NCBI GenBank assembly: GCA_028571685.1
Contig: CM053143.1
Coordinates: 194,749,829-194,813,828, forward strand
DNA: 64,000 bases
Direction of reading: 5' to 3'
From: Heterohyrax brucei
Lineage: Eukaryota; Chordata; Mammalia; Hyracoidea; Procaviidae
Positions 1 to 8,955 of the stretch are shown in pieces. The position numbers and the translations under genes were made by a program. A model generated the notes under the pieces. That model saw only the letters and a list, made by a program, of their open reading frames with translations, made no database searches and was not told the DNA's origin. Numbering within the stretch: position 1 is the first letter of the stretch; each line of letters opens with the position of its first letter.

Positions 1-112
1 AAAGGTCAGTAGTTTGAGCCCACCAGTATCTCCTTGGAAACCTGATGGAGCAGGTCACTGCTGTCCTATAAGGTCACCATGAGGTGGAATCACCTCAGCA
101 CTGAGGAATGTG
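1..112 (+). mobile_element. AfroSINE, 5' part cut by window edge
   Basis: The window opens inside an AfroSINE. The tRNA-like B-box region ('ggtcagtagtttgagccc') is followed by the conserved body (caccag..ctccttggaaacc) and the tail with 'tcctataaggtcacc'. The same order of blocks recurs in every plus-strand copy in this window. Confidence 0.8.
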
Positions 113-1741
113 ACTACATGTGGGACATCACGACCAATCCTTCTCCCATAGTTCTGAAGCTGCAGGAAGAAGTTTGTGAAGTCCAACTTCAGAGCTGCTT
201 CTTTATCCTACTTTGTTTGAGGAGAGCTGGTTGCTTTTTAAATGCTGTAGCTATCATATTGCTTTTTAAGTCATTTTGAATTGGCTAATTGTTCCTTCCC
301 CTATCTCTTCCTGATTTTATTTCTTCATTCAGAAATTGTGGAGTGACAGATATTAATAAAAATCAAGAGCTGCTTCAAGCTGATATTACATCCTAACAAG
401 TTTCCCTGTCTAGACACCGTCTCTGGATTTAAATTTCCAAGAGGAATCCTCCATTAAGGGTTTTGCTGGAACTCTCCCAGTGACAGAGACAAATGAGAGG
501 CTGGTTTTCACGGACAGGGGATATTGTCTGCAGGCTCTGGAACATATGGTCTGTATTCTGCCTATCGTGAACACCTCAAGAGATGTCAGAACACCTTTGG
601 ACATTTTAAAGCTTACCCCCCCGCCGCCCCTGAAACTCTTTATCAGAACTGTAACTACTAAGACAGGACCGTCTTGGCCCAACTGGATCCAGAGACATTC
701 CTGTGGCATTTCCAACTGCATTAAATCCAAGATGCTCTGGGTAGCTTTTCACAGGGCAAGGAGGGATAGTTATTGTTTGGGAGATCTGTGTATTTGGGTT
801 TGGGGGAGATGCATTTCCATCCCTTTCTGCTTGACCTCATCGGAACATCTGTGGGCAGACCTCCCTCCCAGTCACCAGACATTTGTAACTATTTGTTCCC
901 TCAGTTTGTTTCCGTGTGGCTTACCACTGGAGATCAACCTGCGGGCACCTGGTACCATCTCCTGACACAGTTTCCTGAGTTTTGGACTCCATACATTGCC
1001 AGCTCTGATGAAGATGCTAATGAGCCCGATTGAGGGCTGCCGCAGGGGAAGCAGCCTTGGGTTGTGACACTGGTCCTCTCCGCAGGCTGGGAAGCCCACA
1101 GCACCCCTCCCGCCACCAGGTCTCCTGCTGGTCTCCCCTTCCTTGGTAGGGTGAACTCTTCCTCCCCATTCTGGAATTGGCTTCTTTTAAGGCACAGCTG
1201 ACCAGTTGCCTCAGCTGGCCCCAGCTGCCCTGTTTGCGCAGCCCTGCCAACCATCTGGGCGGGATTTACAGGACCGGGGTGGCAAAGGCCACACACAAAC
1301 ACTAACGAGTTCACCGACAGTTTGGCTAGCAGCTGCGGCATTCAAGCACGACGCCAGCAGGATTCCCATTTGCCAAGACAGACAATTTTAATTAAAAAAG
1401 CCTTCATAAATTTCAAAAGACTGAAGTTTTACAGAGTATGCTCTCTGACCACAGGAAAACTAAGAGAAATCAAAATTTTTAAAAAAAGATATATAGGAAA
1501 AAATCTCCAAATTAAACAGACTTCTAAAAATCCATTGGTCAAATAATTCACCAAAAACAAAAACAAAATAGCAGAAAATAAAAACATAACGTCTCAAAGT
1601 TGTGTGATACAACTAAAACATGCTTGCAGTGAAATTTATTTCTTTAAATGTGTGTAGGAGAGAAAAATTGTTTAAAATCAACAGTGTAAACTTTTACGTA
1701 ACAGGCAGGAATGCGTATGACACGAGTTTTGTTGTCACTGT
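113..1741. other. Stretch without a recognised gene or repeat
   Basis: No long frame with protein-like composition and no repeat I can name. It is AT-rich at 240-400 and 1380-1620. Open frames on both strands are short and overlap each other, as expected by chance. Confidence 0.5.
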
Positions 1742-2926
1742 TGTCAGGTGCCGTCGAGTTGGTGCTGACTCACAGCGACCCTACAAACAACAGGATGAGA
1801 CCCTGCCCGGTCCTGCACGATGTCCACAACTGTTCTTATGCTGAAGCCCCTTGTTGCGGCCTCTGTGTCAATCCATCTCATCGAGGGTCTTCCTCTTTTT
1901 TGCTGACCCTCCACTCTCCCAAGGACGAGGTCCTTCTCCAGGGGCTGATGCCTCCTGACAGGTCCAAAGTACGTAAGATGAAATCTCATTATCTTTGCTT
2001 CCAAGGAGCACTCTGGTTATAGTTCTTCCAGAACAGACCTGTTTGTTCTTTTGGCAGTCCACGGGACAGTCAACATTCTTCTCCAACACCAGAATTCACA
2101 AGCATCAGTTCCTCTTCTGTCTTCTTTGTTCATTGTTCAGCTTTTGTGTGCATATGATTGAGAATATCGTGAGAATACCATTGAGAATACCGGTTGAGAA
2201 TGTCGTGGCTTGGCTCAGGCGCACTTTGGTCTTCAAGGTGACGTCTTTACTTTTCAGTACTTTAAAGAGATCCTTTGCAGCAGATTTTTCCACTGCAATG
2301 CATCTTCTGATTTCTTGACTGTTGCTTCCATGGGTGCTGATTCTGGAATCAAGTTAGAGGAAACCCTTGACAGCATCAACCCTTTCTCCATTTATGATGA
2401 TGTTGTTTACTGGTCCAGTTGGGAGGATTTTTGTTTTCTTGATGTTGAGATGCAATTCATACTGAGGGCTGTAGTCTTTGATCTTCATCTGTGTTTCAAA
2501 TCCTCTTCACATCCAGCAAGCAGGGTTGTGTCATCTGCATAACACAGGTCGTTAATGAGTCTTCCTTGAATCCTGATGCCTCGTTCTTAATTCATTTAAC
2601 CCAGGTTCTCAGATTATTTGCTCAGCATACAGATTGAAGAGGGTAGCAAAAGGCTAAAAGTCTGACACACACACCTTTCCTGACTTTAAACCACACAGTG
2701 TCCCCCTATTCTGTTTGTACAACTGCCTCTTGATCTGTGTACAGATTCCTCATGAGCACAATTAAGTGTTCTGGAATTCCCTTTCACTGCAATGTTGGCC
2801 ATAATTTGTTATGATTCACACAGTCGAATGCCTTTGCGCAGTCAACAAAACACAGGTAAACATCTTTCTGATATTCTCTGCTTTCAGCTAGGATTCATCA
2901 GCAATGATATCCCCCTGGTTCCCTGT
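1742..2926 (-). pseudogene. RTE-clade LINE, 3' part of reverse transcriptase and tail, dead
   Basis: On the minus strand this reads into the second half of an RTE reverse transcriptase. The catalytic YADD box is visible at 2530-2541 (reading LCYADDTTLLA), and the region near 2820-2870 encodes the KAFDCVNH-like block typical of RTE. The 3' end (1742-1800) is the AfroSINE-like tail, as expected because the SINE shares its 3' end with this LINE. Stops and frameshifts are frequent. It continues at 3460-4140 beyond an inserted LTR. Confidence 0.85.
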
Positions 2927-3459
2927 TGTCTCAGTCACTTGGTACTGTTCTAACAGAAAATACCATGAGTGGATGGCTTTAACAAACAGAAATTTATTTC
3001 CTCACACTGAAGTAGGCTAAGAGTCTGTCTCAATCAGCTGGTACCACCCTAACAGAAAATGCCATCAGTGGACGGCTTCGGGAAGAGAAATGTATTTGTC
3101 ACAGTCCAGTAAGCTACGAATCCAAGTTCAGTTTAAGAAATCACCGCAGTCTGGTAGGCTGAGTCCAAACCCAGTGAGAGCATCCTGGCACAGGAACCTC
3201 AGGTCCAAAGGACATGCTCTGCTCTCAGTGCTGCTCTCCTGGTGGTGTGAGGTTCCTGACTGTCTCTGCTCACTTCTCTCCCTTCTGTCCCGCAAGCTGT
3301 AGCCTGAGTCCCACCTCACCAATACAGCTGCTACCCATTCTCCCTCATCAACATCAGAAGCAGGATTCACAACACATGAGAGGAATGCCTCAACACTGGG
3401 AACAATGACACAGCCAATTCCAGACACACATGGGGGGGGACACAATTCAATCCATGACA
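2927..3459 (-). mobile_element. Solo MaLR-type LTR, minus, inserted in the RTE
   Basis: It begins 'tgtctcagtcacttgg' and ends 'caattcaatccatgaca', which is the reverse complement of a MaLR LTR (TG..CA, start 'tgtcatggattgaattgtg'). It interrupts the RTE reading. The LTR tip occurs twice, at 2927 and again at 3026, so about 99 bp is a partial duplicate. The family resembles mammalian MLT1/MST LTRs; the subfamily is not determined. Confidence 0.8.
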
Positions 3460-4140
3460 CACGCTCTCACCTGAATCCAGCTTGAATTTCTGGCAGTTCT
3501 CTGTCAATATACTGTTGCAACTGCTCTTGAATGATCTTTAGCAAAAATCTGCTTGTGTGTGAGATTAATGATAATGTTTGATAATTTCCGCATTCTCTTG
3601 GATCACCTTTCTTGGGAACAGGCATAAATATGGATCTCTTGCAGTCAGTTGGCCAGGTGGCTGTCCTCCAAATTTCTTGGCATAGATGAGGGAGCATTTC
3701 CAGTGCTGCATCCATTTGCTGAAACACTTCAGTTGATGTTCCATCAATTCCTGGAGACATATTTTTCACCAGTGCCTTTGGTGCAGCTCCAACTTCTTTC
3801 TTGAGTACCATCACTCCCTGATTATACACTGCCTCTTGAAACGGTTAAACATCGGCCACCTCTTTCTGGTATGATGACTCTGTGTATCTTTTCCACCTTT
3901 TGATATTTCCTGAGTCATTTAATATTTTCCCTGTAGAATCCTTCACTATTGCAACCAGAGACTTGAATTTTTTCTTCAGTTCTTTCAGCTGGAGAAATGC
4001 AAGATGTGTTCTTCCCTTTTGGTTTTCCATTTCCAGCTCTTTGCACATGTCATTATAATACTTTACTTTGTCTTCCTGAGCCGCCCTTTGAAATCTTGTG
4101 TTCAGCTCTTTTACTTCATCCTGCCTTCCTTTTGCTTAGC
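3460..4140 (-). pseudogene. RTE-clade LINE, N-terminal reverse transcriptase region, dead
   Basis: Minus-strand frames of 120 aa (3467-3829) and 67 aa (3845-4048) carry RTE reverse transcriptase landmarks, including SPGIDGTSTEVFQ and PVPKKGDPRECGNYQ. These match the finger/palm start of non-LTR RTs. The two frames are separated by a stop near 3845. This is the 5' continuation of the copy at 1742-2926. Confidence 0.88.
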
Positions 4141-4350
4141 CAGAACAACACACGGGATGCAGGCCACACCCCGAAGGAAAGTCCTCTTACAATGGACTGG
4201 CTGCTCAAGGCAGATCTCGTCCCAGAGTTCATTACATGATATCAGATCTTATCATGAGGTGGCTACATTATGGAAGACCAGTCAGTTCAGTGTCTGCCAA
4301 GTTACATCATGACAGGAGAACCAAGCCACTGAGACGCATGGCCGAGCCAA
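4141..4350 (-). mobile_element. LTR fragment, unnamed ERVL/MaLR-like family
   Basis: Blocks 'caggccacaccccgaagg', 'gactggctgctca' and 'atggccgagccaa' recur in the same order in the element at 8555-8955. That fits a shared LTR family in reverse orientation. Identification is by cross-comparison within the window and by general resemblance only. Confidence 0.5.
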
Positions 4351-4434
4351 AGGTGAGTCATAGCTTTAACTATCACGACTACATAACTACGCAAAATTTT
4401 ATTTTGTGAGTGTCTCTCTACAAAGACATCAGCT

Positions 4435-5460
4435 TTAGATGGCCTCACTGAACTTACAAGGAAAAAAAAAAACCTAACACAGATTGTTTCAGGAAAGAGA
4501 AGAGGATAAATGAATGTTTGAAATCCACTTTTGGTGGCTACATAATCCCAGCACCCAAACCAAAGACAACACAAGGAAAGAAAACTACAGGCTAGTGTCT
4601 CTAAGCAACATAAGTACAGATGTTAAAGAAAGTACTAGAAAATCAAATTCAGTAATGCCCAAAAAGAACACTGTATCATGATTTATCCCAAGAACACAAG
4701 GTTGGTGCAAGTTTGAAAATTAACCAATGTAGTTTGTCATGTCCACACAATGAGAAGAAAAATGACATTTCAATAGAGCCACAAAAATCAGTCAGCAATA
4801 CTCAGTGTCTGCTCCCAGCACCAATTCCCAGCAAACTGGGAATCGAGGAAATTCCTCCTTCACTTCATAAAGAGCATCTACAAAAAAAATCCATTAACAC
4901 TGTTATACTTCACAGTGAGTGCCTTGATGTATCACGACCACCCCCACCCCCACCGCCACCCCCACCCCCACCACCATGACCACCACGCCCAATATCATCC
5001 TCAGCATCATCACCACGACCACTGTGACCACCCCTATTCCCACCACCAGGATTGGGAACAAAACAAAGATGGGTACAATCACTACTTCCATTTGTTACTG
5101 TGCAGGAGACAGCGGTAATTCAATATGATGGGCGGAAATTGAAGACATGTATGTTAGAAAGAAATAGAACTTTATCTTTGCAGCAGCAGCAGCATGACTG
5201 TTTACAATGAAAATTATAAGGAATATTTAAAAATCTACTAGACTTAATGAATGCATTATGCAAGGCTGCAAGATACAGCATCAGTACACACAAATCGATA
5301 GTACTTTTCCACACTAGCATTTGGAGGTTGATTTTTTTTTTTTACAACTGGAAAATGAAATAAAACCATTTTAAATACTTTTTGGAGTGATATAAAAAGT
5401 AGATACAAATCTAAGGAAACAGAAGCCACTGGTCTGTATTTACCTGGAGCAGCAGAGGAT
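4435..5460 (+). pseudogene. L1 ORF2 fragment (reverse transcriptase), dead
   Basis: Nucleotide blocks follow L1 ORF2 order: 'gaaagaaaactacaggc' (RT start), 'aatcaaattcagtaatg', 'atttatcccaagaacacaag', 'aaagagcatctacaaaaaa', then after a simple-repeat tract 'attgggaacaaaacaaagatg' and 'aaatctactagacttaatg'. All frames are interrupted. The segment that would encode the catalytic region is replaced by the CCACCC-rich tract at 4937-5035. Confidence 0.75.
4937..5035 (+). repeat. CCACCC/CAC-rich simple repeat inside L1
   Basis: A pyrimidine/A tract of CACCCC and CAC/CAT trinucleotides translates as poly-His/Pro in one frame. It sits between two recognisable L1 ORF2 blocks, so it replaced or expanded within the LINE. 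Confidence 0.85.
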
Positions 5461-5464
5461 GCAG

Positions 5465-5579
5465 GAACATTAGGAAGAGGAGGAGGGAATGAAGGCACGG
5501 CTAGTCGCCTCCGTCAACAACTGCCTCCCATGCCATGAGACCCGGACTGGGTGATGCCCAGCTACCGCTACTGAACAGG
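5465..5579 (+). mobile_element. L1 3'UTR, left part, split by the provirus
   Basis: The blocks 'aacaactgcctccc', 'ccatgagacccggactgg' and 'gatgcccagctaccgctac' correspond to 12400-12450 in a second copy of the same afrotherian L1 3'UTR. The sequence resumes after the provirus at 7689. The gap from ORF2 at 5460 suggests an internal deletion or two adjacent L1 fragments. Confidence 0.75.
5574..5579. repeat. 6-bp target-site duplication, left (aacagg)
   Basis: The hexamer aacagg directly precedes the 5' LTR and recurs exactly at 7683-7688 after the 3' LTR. Six base pairs is a duplication size used by betaretroviral integrases. Confidence 0.95.
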
Positions 5580-5608
5580 TGTTGGGAGCTCATGGAGACT
5601 GCGCCACC

Positions 5609-5629
5609 AAAATGGCGCCGACCGGAAGG
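5609..5629 (+). promoter_or_regulatory. YY1-like and ETS-like sites in LTR U3
   Basis: AAAATGGCG at 5609-5617 fits the YY1 core (AAnATGGCG), and CCGGAAGG at 5622-5629 fits the ETS core. Both are repeated in the 3' LTR. Occupancy is inferred from motif match only. Confidence 0.45.
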
Positions 5630-5736
5630 ACCGCGCCCTGCCTTAAGCCCTCACCACGGCAGTGTCTGCCCAGCAACTAAGCCAGCTCATCGCCCATTGG
5701 ACAGTACCCATCCTATCGGCGCCTCGCTCCCTTTGG

Positions 5737-5743
5737 TATAAAA
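5737..5743 (+). promoter_or_regulatory. LTR TATA box
   Basis: TATAAAA sits 16 bp upstream of the polyadenylation signal. Transcription would be expected to start about 25-30 bp downstream, near 5765-5772. The same box lies at 7510-7516 in the 3' LTR, where it could drive downstream host sequence. Confidence 0.85.
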
Positions 5744-5845
5744 GCAGTGGTAACAGGAAATAAAGTGTTCCGCTTCTCGTCTCCTGCTGAAACAGTGTCT
5801 CGGTCCTCTCCTTTGCGGGCAAAGGGGAACTTGGGCTGCGACATC

Positions 5846-5863
5846 TGGCGCCCAACGTGGGGC
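5846..5863 (+). promoter_or_regulatory. Primer-binding site, tRNA-Lys1,2 type
   Basis: tggcgcccaacgtggggc follows the LTR after a two-base spacer (tc). It is the 18-nt complement of the tRNA-Lys1,2 3' end, the primer class used by Mason-Pfizer-type viruses and HERV-K. Confidence 0.93.
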
Positions 5864-5950
5864 CTGAAGCGACCCTCACCGCGGGGACGCCCGGACAGGA
5901 CGCTGACTGCCCTTTGTGGGTCCCGGAACGCCTCACTCGGACTATCAAGG
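5864..5950 (+). other. Leader between PBS and env start
   Basis: Only 87 nt separate the PBS from the env ATG. No gag frame or long packaging leader is present. The join of leader to env, with CAG ending at 5898, would fit either a genomic deletion or a reverse-transcribed spliced env RNA. Confidence 0.7.
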
Positions 5951-6488
5951 ATGGATCCGCAGCTACGCAACCCGTCAGTACTGCTGCTGATACTGTGGAT
6001 CCCCCTCCTGGGAGCAACGGAGGGGGCAGATGAGTATTGGGGTTTACTAGACACCCTGCCCCTACCAATCCCTGTTCATCATACATCTCCGCTCCTACCC
6101 CGCTTCTCTACCACCAATTACTCTCTGCAACTTCCAGCCGTTCCTATGGATGAAAGTATTAGCCCAGAGCAGCGCCCCCTTAATGTCACCCTGAAAGGCC
6201 TGCTCTGCTTCACGGTATGCCGCAACTTATCGGACCTGACAACAGATGGCCACTCCTGTGTCACCTTTTACCTTCCCCCCCACTCCCGTATGTGTTCAAC
6301 TCCCGTTCATGTTCCTGCTTCACAACGGTTCCCAAACAAGCTCTATTCAGTGCCGCAACAGCACTTGCTTTTACTCTCTTTGTTGGAATGCTACTCTCTT
6401 TCAGACGGCGATAGTCGCCAGACTGCCGAGATATGTCCCTTGGCCTGTGAAATCCCCGTCGCCAGCCGAACTGTGGAGATCCAAGCGT
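5951..6488 (+). pseudogene. env: Broken env: signal peptide and shortened surface (SU) part
   Basis: The ATG at 5951 is chosen because it begins a clear signal peptide (basic/polar start, hydrophobic core about residues 10-22, Ala/Gly-rich cleavage region); the frame opens at 5747, but that upstream part lies in LTR and PBS. N-glycosylation sequons occur in both frames. The reading frame changes partway; the shift falls close to a seven-C run at 6275-6281, after which cysteine/sequon-rich SU sequence continues in another frame up to an RSKR furin-type site (6477-6488). About 175-180 residues is far below the several hundred usual for SU, so a deletion or an atypical SU is likely. Not functional as written. 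Confidence 0.85.
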
Positions 6489-7166
6489 GATTTCGGCCTC
6501 ACTGCGGCGATCGTAGCCGCCGTCACAGCCTCCGTAGCTGCAGCCGCTACTGCCGCTGTGGCCTTCACCCAAAATATTGAAACTGCCACCGTTGTTAATA
6601 GCATGGCGCAAAACACTGCTAATGCTCTCCAGACCCAGGCGGCTGTGAGCGACCACGTGTTGGGGGCTATCCATATCCTGAATCACCGTATAGACTTGGT
6701 ACAAGAACAATTGGATTCTCTGGTTCAAATCACCCAGTTGGGGTGCGCATGGCGCCTCCCCTCCCTGTGTGTGACCTCGGTACATTTCGACAATATCTCC
6801 CGAGCTGCTAACCTATCCCGCCTCCTTTCGCATCAACTGTAAACCAATTGGTCTCAGCGCATGGAACTGCTCCTAACCCAGTTGCATACAGAGATTGTAC
6901 GGGTTAATTCCACCAGGGTAGATCTTGCCATGGCGACCTCGTTGCGTGATTGGTTGAAGGGTGCGCTCGGCTTCCTCCAGCAGTGGGCGGGCACCGGTCT
7001 TTTGGGGGCTGCTTTGCTGGCAAGCGTGTTATTTCTTGTTTTGTGGATAAGAAGACGGTCCCGACAACAAAGCGTCCGTTATAGTCTACTTGTTCAGGCA
7101 TTTGCCCACACCGCCGAGCGCGATCCATCGGCTCAGGTGTGGCTGTCTCTATTGGATCGCTCCTAG
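6489..7166 (+). pseudogene. env: Broken env: transmembrane (TM) subunit
   Basis: After RSKR come an Ala/Val-rich fusion peptide, a heptad-like helical region, a C-x7-C loop (CAWRLPSLC), a membrane-spanning stretch (about 6990-7049) followed by basic residues (IRRRSR), and a short cytoplasmic tail. The total of about 225 codons is normal for a retroviral TM. An in-frame TAA at 6840-6842 interrupts the ectodomain and the frame continues beyond it. The loop lacks the CX6CC motif of gamma-type Envs, pointing to a beta-type Env. Confidence 0.88.
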
Positions 7167-7189
7167 CCTCGACCCCCTGAACAGAGGGA

Positions 7190-7320
7190 GGTGTAGCCAA
7201 TGACGGGCAACCTCCTCTGGGAAAACTACCAACCTAAGACAGGGAGCACACCTTGCTGTGTGCCACCCCCATGACGGGTAAGGAGTTCTTCCGCAGAGGA
7301 TGACCTAAGACAGGCAGCCT
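7190..7320 (+). promoter_or_regulatory. CTE-like RNA export element (type D retrovirus type)
   Basis: Four boxes lie in order: atgacgggcaa (7200-7210), cctaagacagg (7233-7243), atgacgggtaa (7271-7281), cctaagacagg (7304-7314). Both like pairs are exactly 71 nt apart. This is the box content and order of the constitutive transport element of Mason-Pfizer/SRV-type viruses, whose two internal loops bind the host exporter NXF1 (TAP) and move unspliced RNA to the cytoplasm. The position between env and the polypurine tract is also that of the viral CTE. Function here is inferred; the first box has C for T at one loop position. Confidence 0.85.
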
Positions 7321-7340
7321 CGCCTACCCTTACTAAAACA

Positions 7341-7352
7341 AAAGGGGGGAGA
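7341..7352 (+). promoter_or_regulatory. Polypurine tract
   Basis: The purine run aaaggggggaga lies immediately before the TG of the 3' LTR and is preceded by an A-rich stretch. It is the expected plus-strand primer site for reverse transcription. Confidence 0.92.
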
Positions 7353-7531
7353 TGTTGGGAGCTCATGGAGACTGCGCCACCAAAATGGCGCCGACCGGAA
7401 GGACCGCGCCCTGCCTTAAGCCCTCACCACGGCAGTGTCTGCCCAGCAACTAAGCCAGCTCATCGCCCATTGGACAGTACCCATCCTATCGGCGCCTCGC
7501 TCCCTTTGGTATAAAAGCAGTGGTAACAGGA

Positions 7532-7537
7532 AATAAA
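7532..7537 (+). terminator. Proviral polyadenylation signal
   Basis: AATAAA in the 3' LTR, 15 bp after TATAAAA (7510-7516). It would define the proviral transcript end in R. Confidence 0.85.
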
Positions 7538-7554
7538 GTGTTCCGCTTCTCGTC

Positions 7555-7682
7555 TCCTGCTGAAACAGTGTCTCGGTCCTCTCCTTTGCGGGCAAAGGGG
7601 AACTTGGGCTGCGACATCACTCCTGCTGAAACAGTGTCTCGGTCCTCTCCTTTGCGGGCAAAGGGGAACTTGGGCTGCGACA
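7555..7682 (+). repeat. 62-bp tandem duplication at the LTR end
   Basis: Units 7555-7616 and 7621-7682 are identical 62-mers joined by tcac. The 5' LTR has one unit only. The first two bases of the linker (tc) equal the spacer between the 5' LTR and the PBS. Confidence 0.95.
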
Positions 7683-7688
7683 AACAGG
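7683..7688. repeat. 6-bp target-site duplication, right (aacagg)
   Basis: Exact match to 5574-5579. Confidence 0.95.
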
Positions 7689-8100
7689 TTAATCAAAGAC
7701 CCCATAGCAGAATCTTGATCAAAACAAGGAGAACACAAAACAGACCTTCAGAGCTGTGGAGGGTGGATGAACCCCTGGAACTATCGTCATGGCATAATCT
7801 ACCCCTGAAGTCTCGAGGAACAGCATTTTAGCTTAGCTAGGTCCGCCTTGAGTATCACTTTTCTAAAAATGATCTGTATGGGATCGACCTGACAGCAGAG
7901 ACTTGAAAGATTACATAGGAGCCCTAGGGGCGGTAAGTCTGTGTTAGCAGGGGAGGAACAGCTCAGAAAAGGAGGGTGAGATGGCTGCCCAACTTGAAGA
8001 ATGTTATCAGTGTCATGAATTGTGTACGTAAGAATCTGTTGGTGTATGTTGGGTTGTGTATATCCTCAACCACAGCAAAACAAATGAAATAAAAAATTCA
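7689..8100 (+). mobile_element. L1 3'UTR, right part
   Basis: It continues the L1 3'UTR interrupted at 5579: 'gagctgtggagggtggatg', 'ggaactatcgtcatgg' and 'aacttgaagaatgtt' align with 12550-12600 and 13370-13400. It ends in an A-rich tail near 8090 ('aatgaaataaaaaattc'). Confidence 0.8.
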
Positions 8101-8282
8101 GAACATTGCTCAGTGAAATTAAAGATCTACATAAATGGAAAGAGATGCCATATTCATGCATTGCAAGGCTAAATACTGTTACGTATTTCTTTTCCCCCAG
8201 GAGATGTATGGCAGGGACTGACAAACCATTGCCTACAGGCTGCTTCCTGTTTTTCTAAAGAAAGTTTTATTGGAACATAAAC

Positions 8283-8445
8283 CAAATCCTGTGCTATAGA
8301 GTCAATTTCGACTCCTAGAGACCCTATAGAACAGAGCAGAACTAACCGACAGAGTTTACAAGGAGCGCCTGGTGGATTTGCTCTGCCAACCTTTCGGTCA
8401 GCAGCCGCAGCACTTAACCTCTGCACTGCCAGGGTTTCCTTACTG
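8283..8445 (-). mobile_element. AfroSINE, minus
   Basis: The reverse-complement SINE runs from the tail ('gactcctagagaccctatag') to the tRNA-like head ('aacctctgcactgccaggg'). It is inserted in the hAT remnant. Confidence 0.9.
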
Positions 8446-8554
8446 GCCCACAGCCATGCTCAGTCTGTTGATGCTGATTTTGTGCTATAGAGGCCGAGTT
8501 AAGCAGTCGTAATAGAGACCATATAGCTTGCCAAGCTGAAAATATTAACTAACA

Positions 8555-8955
8555 CGTCTTTGTCTGGGTTTTCTAGAGGAGCAAAACCAGTGCAGTGTAT
8601 GCAATACATAGAGAAATTTACTTCGGTGAAAAGGCTCACAATGCGGTGGGGGCTAGAGCGTCTCAAGTCGGTGAGTCGGGCGCAGGAGGGTGCTCTCAGC
8701 TGGCTTCCACCCCCAGAACCGGAGGTCGGGCATCAAGGAGCAGGCAGGTCAATAGAGCAGAGCGACCTTTGCCAGAAGGTCCGCGGACGCCCTGGAGGCA
8801 GGCCACACCCCCAAGGTGTGGCAGGCCACACCCCCTCTCCTTTCAGCTGATTGGCTGCTCACATCCCATCCCAAAACAGAGGGTGATTGCACAATATTTG
8901 TCAGACCACTGAGCTCACGACCTAGCCAAGCTGACATGCGACCTTAACCACCACT
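8555..8955 (-). mobile_element. LTR-like repeat, unnamed ERVL/MaLR-like family
   Basis: It starts 'tgtctgggttttctagagg' and ends near 'gcgaccttaaccaccac'. The internal blocks 'caggccacacccccaagg' and 'ctgattggctgctca' are shared with 4141-4350. Assigned by this internal comparison. Confidence 0.55.

Larger units (their letters stand above)
5580..5843 (+). repeat. 5' LTR (264 bp)
   Basis: It starts TGTTGGG and ends GCGACA. U3 contains an AAAATGGCG YY1-like site and an adjacent CCGGAAGG ETS site, an inverted CCAAT box (attgg, 5696-5700), TATAAAA at 5737 and AATAAA at 5759. The close spacing of TATA and AATAAA implies a very short R region. Base-for-base identical to 7353-7616. Confidence 0.95.
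5580..7682 (+). mobile_element. Betaretrovirus-like endogenous provirus, gag/pro/pol-less, very young
   Basis: A 2,103-bp proviral structure runs 5' LTR, PBS, 87-nt leader, env remnant, CTE-like element, polypurine tract, 3' LTR, with a perfect 6-bp target duplication. The LTRs are identical over all 264 shared bases and CpG sites are still abundant, both signs of recent insertion. The PBS matches tRNA-Lys1,2, and the env TM has a beta-type C-x7-C pattern rather than CX6CC. Gag, protease and pol are absent, so any movement needed proteins supplied in trans. It lies within an L1 3'UTR in sense orientation. Confidence 0.95.
7353..7682 (+). repeat. 3' LTR (330 bp) with duplicated U5
   Basis: The first 264 bp equal the 5' LTR exactly. 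A four-base linker (tcac) and a second 62-bp copy of the terminal segment follow. The LTR still ends GCGACA directly at the target duplication. The polyadenylation signal AATAAA is at 7532-7537. Confidence 0.95.

Noticed and set aside
5747-5950. Upstream ATG at 5747 as the env start
   Set aside because: It would translate LTR U5 and the primer-binding site. The signal peptide begins at 5951.
5643-6086. 147-aa antisense frame across the 5' LTR and env start
   Set aside because: It shadows the LTR, PBS and signal-peptide coding strand, and a parallel antisense frame recurs in the 3' LTR only because the LTRs are identical.
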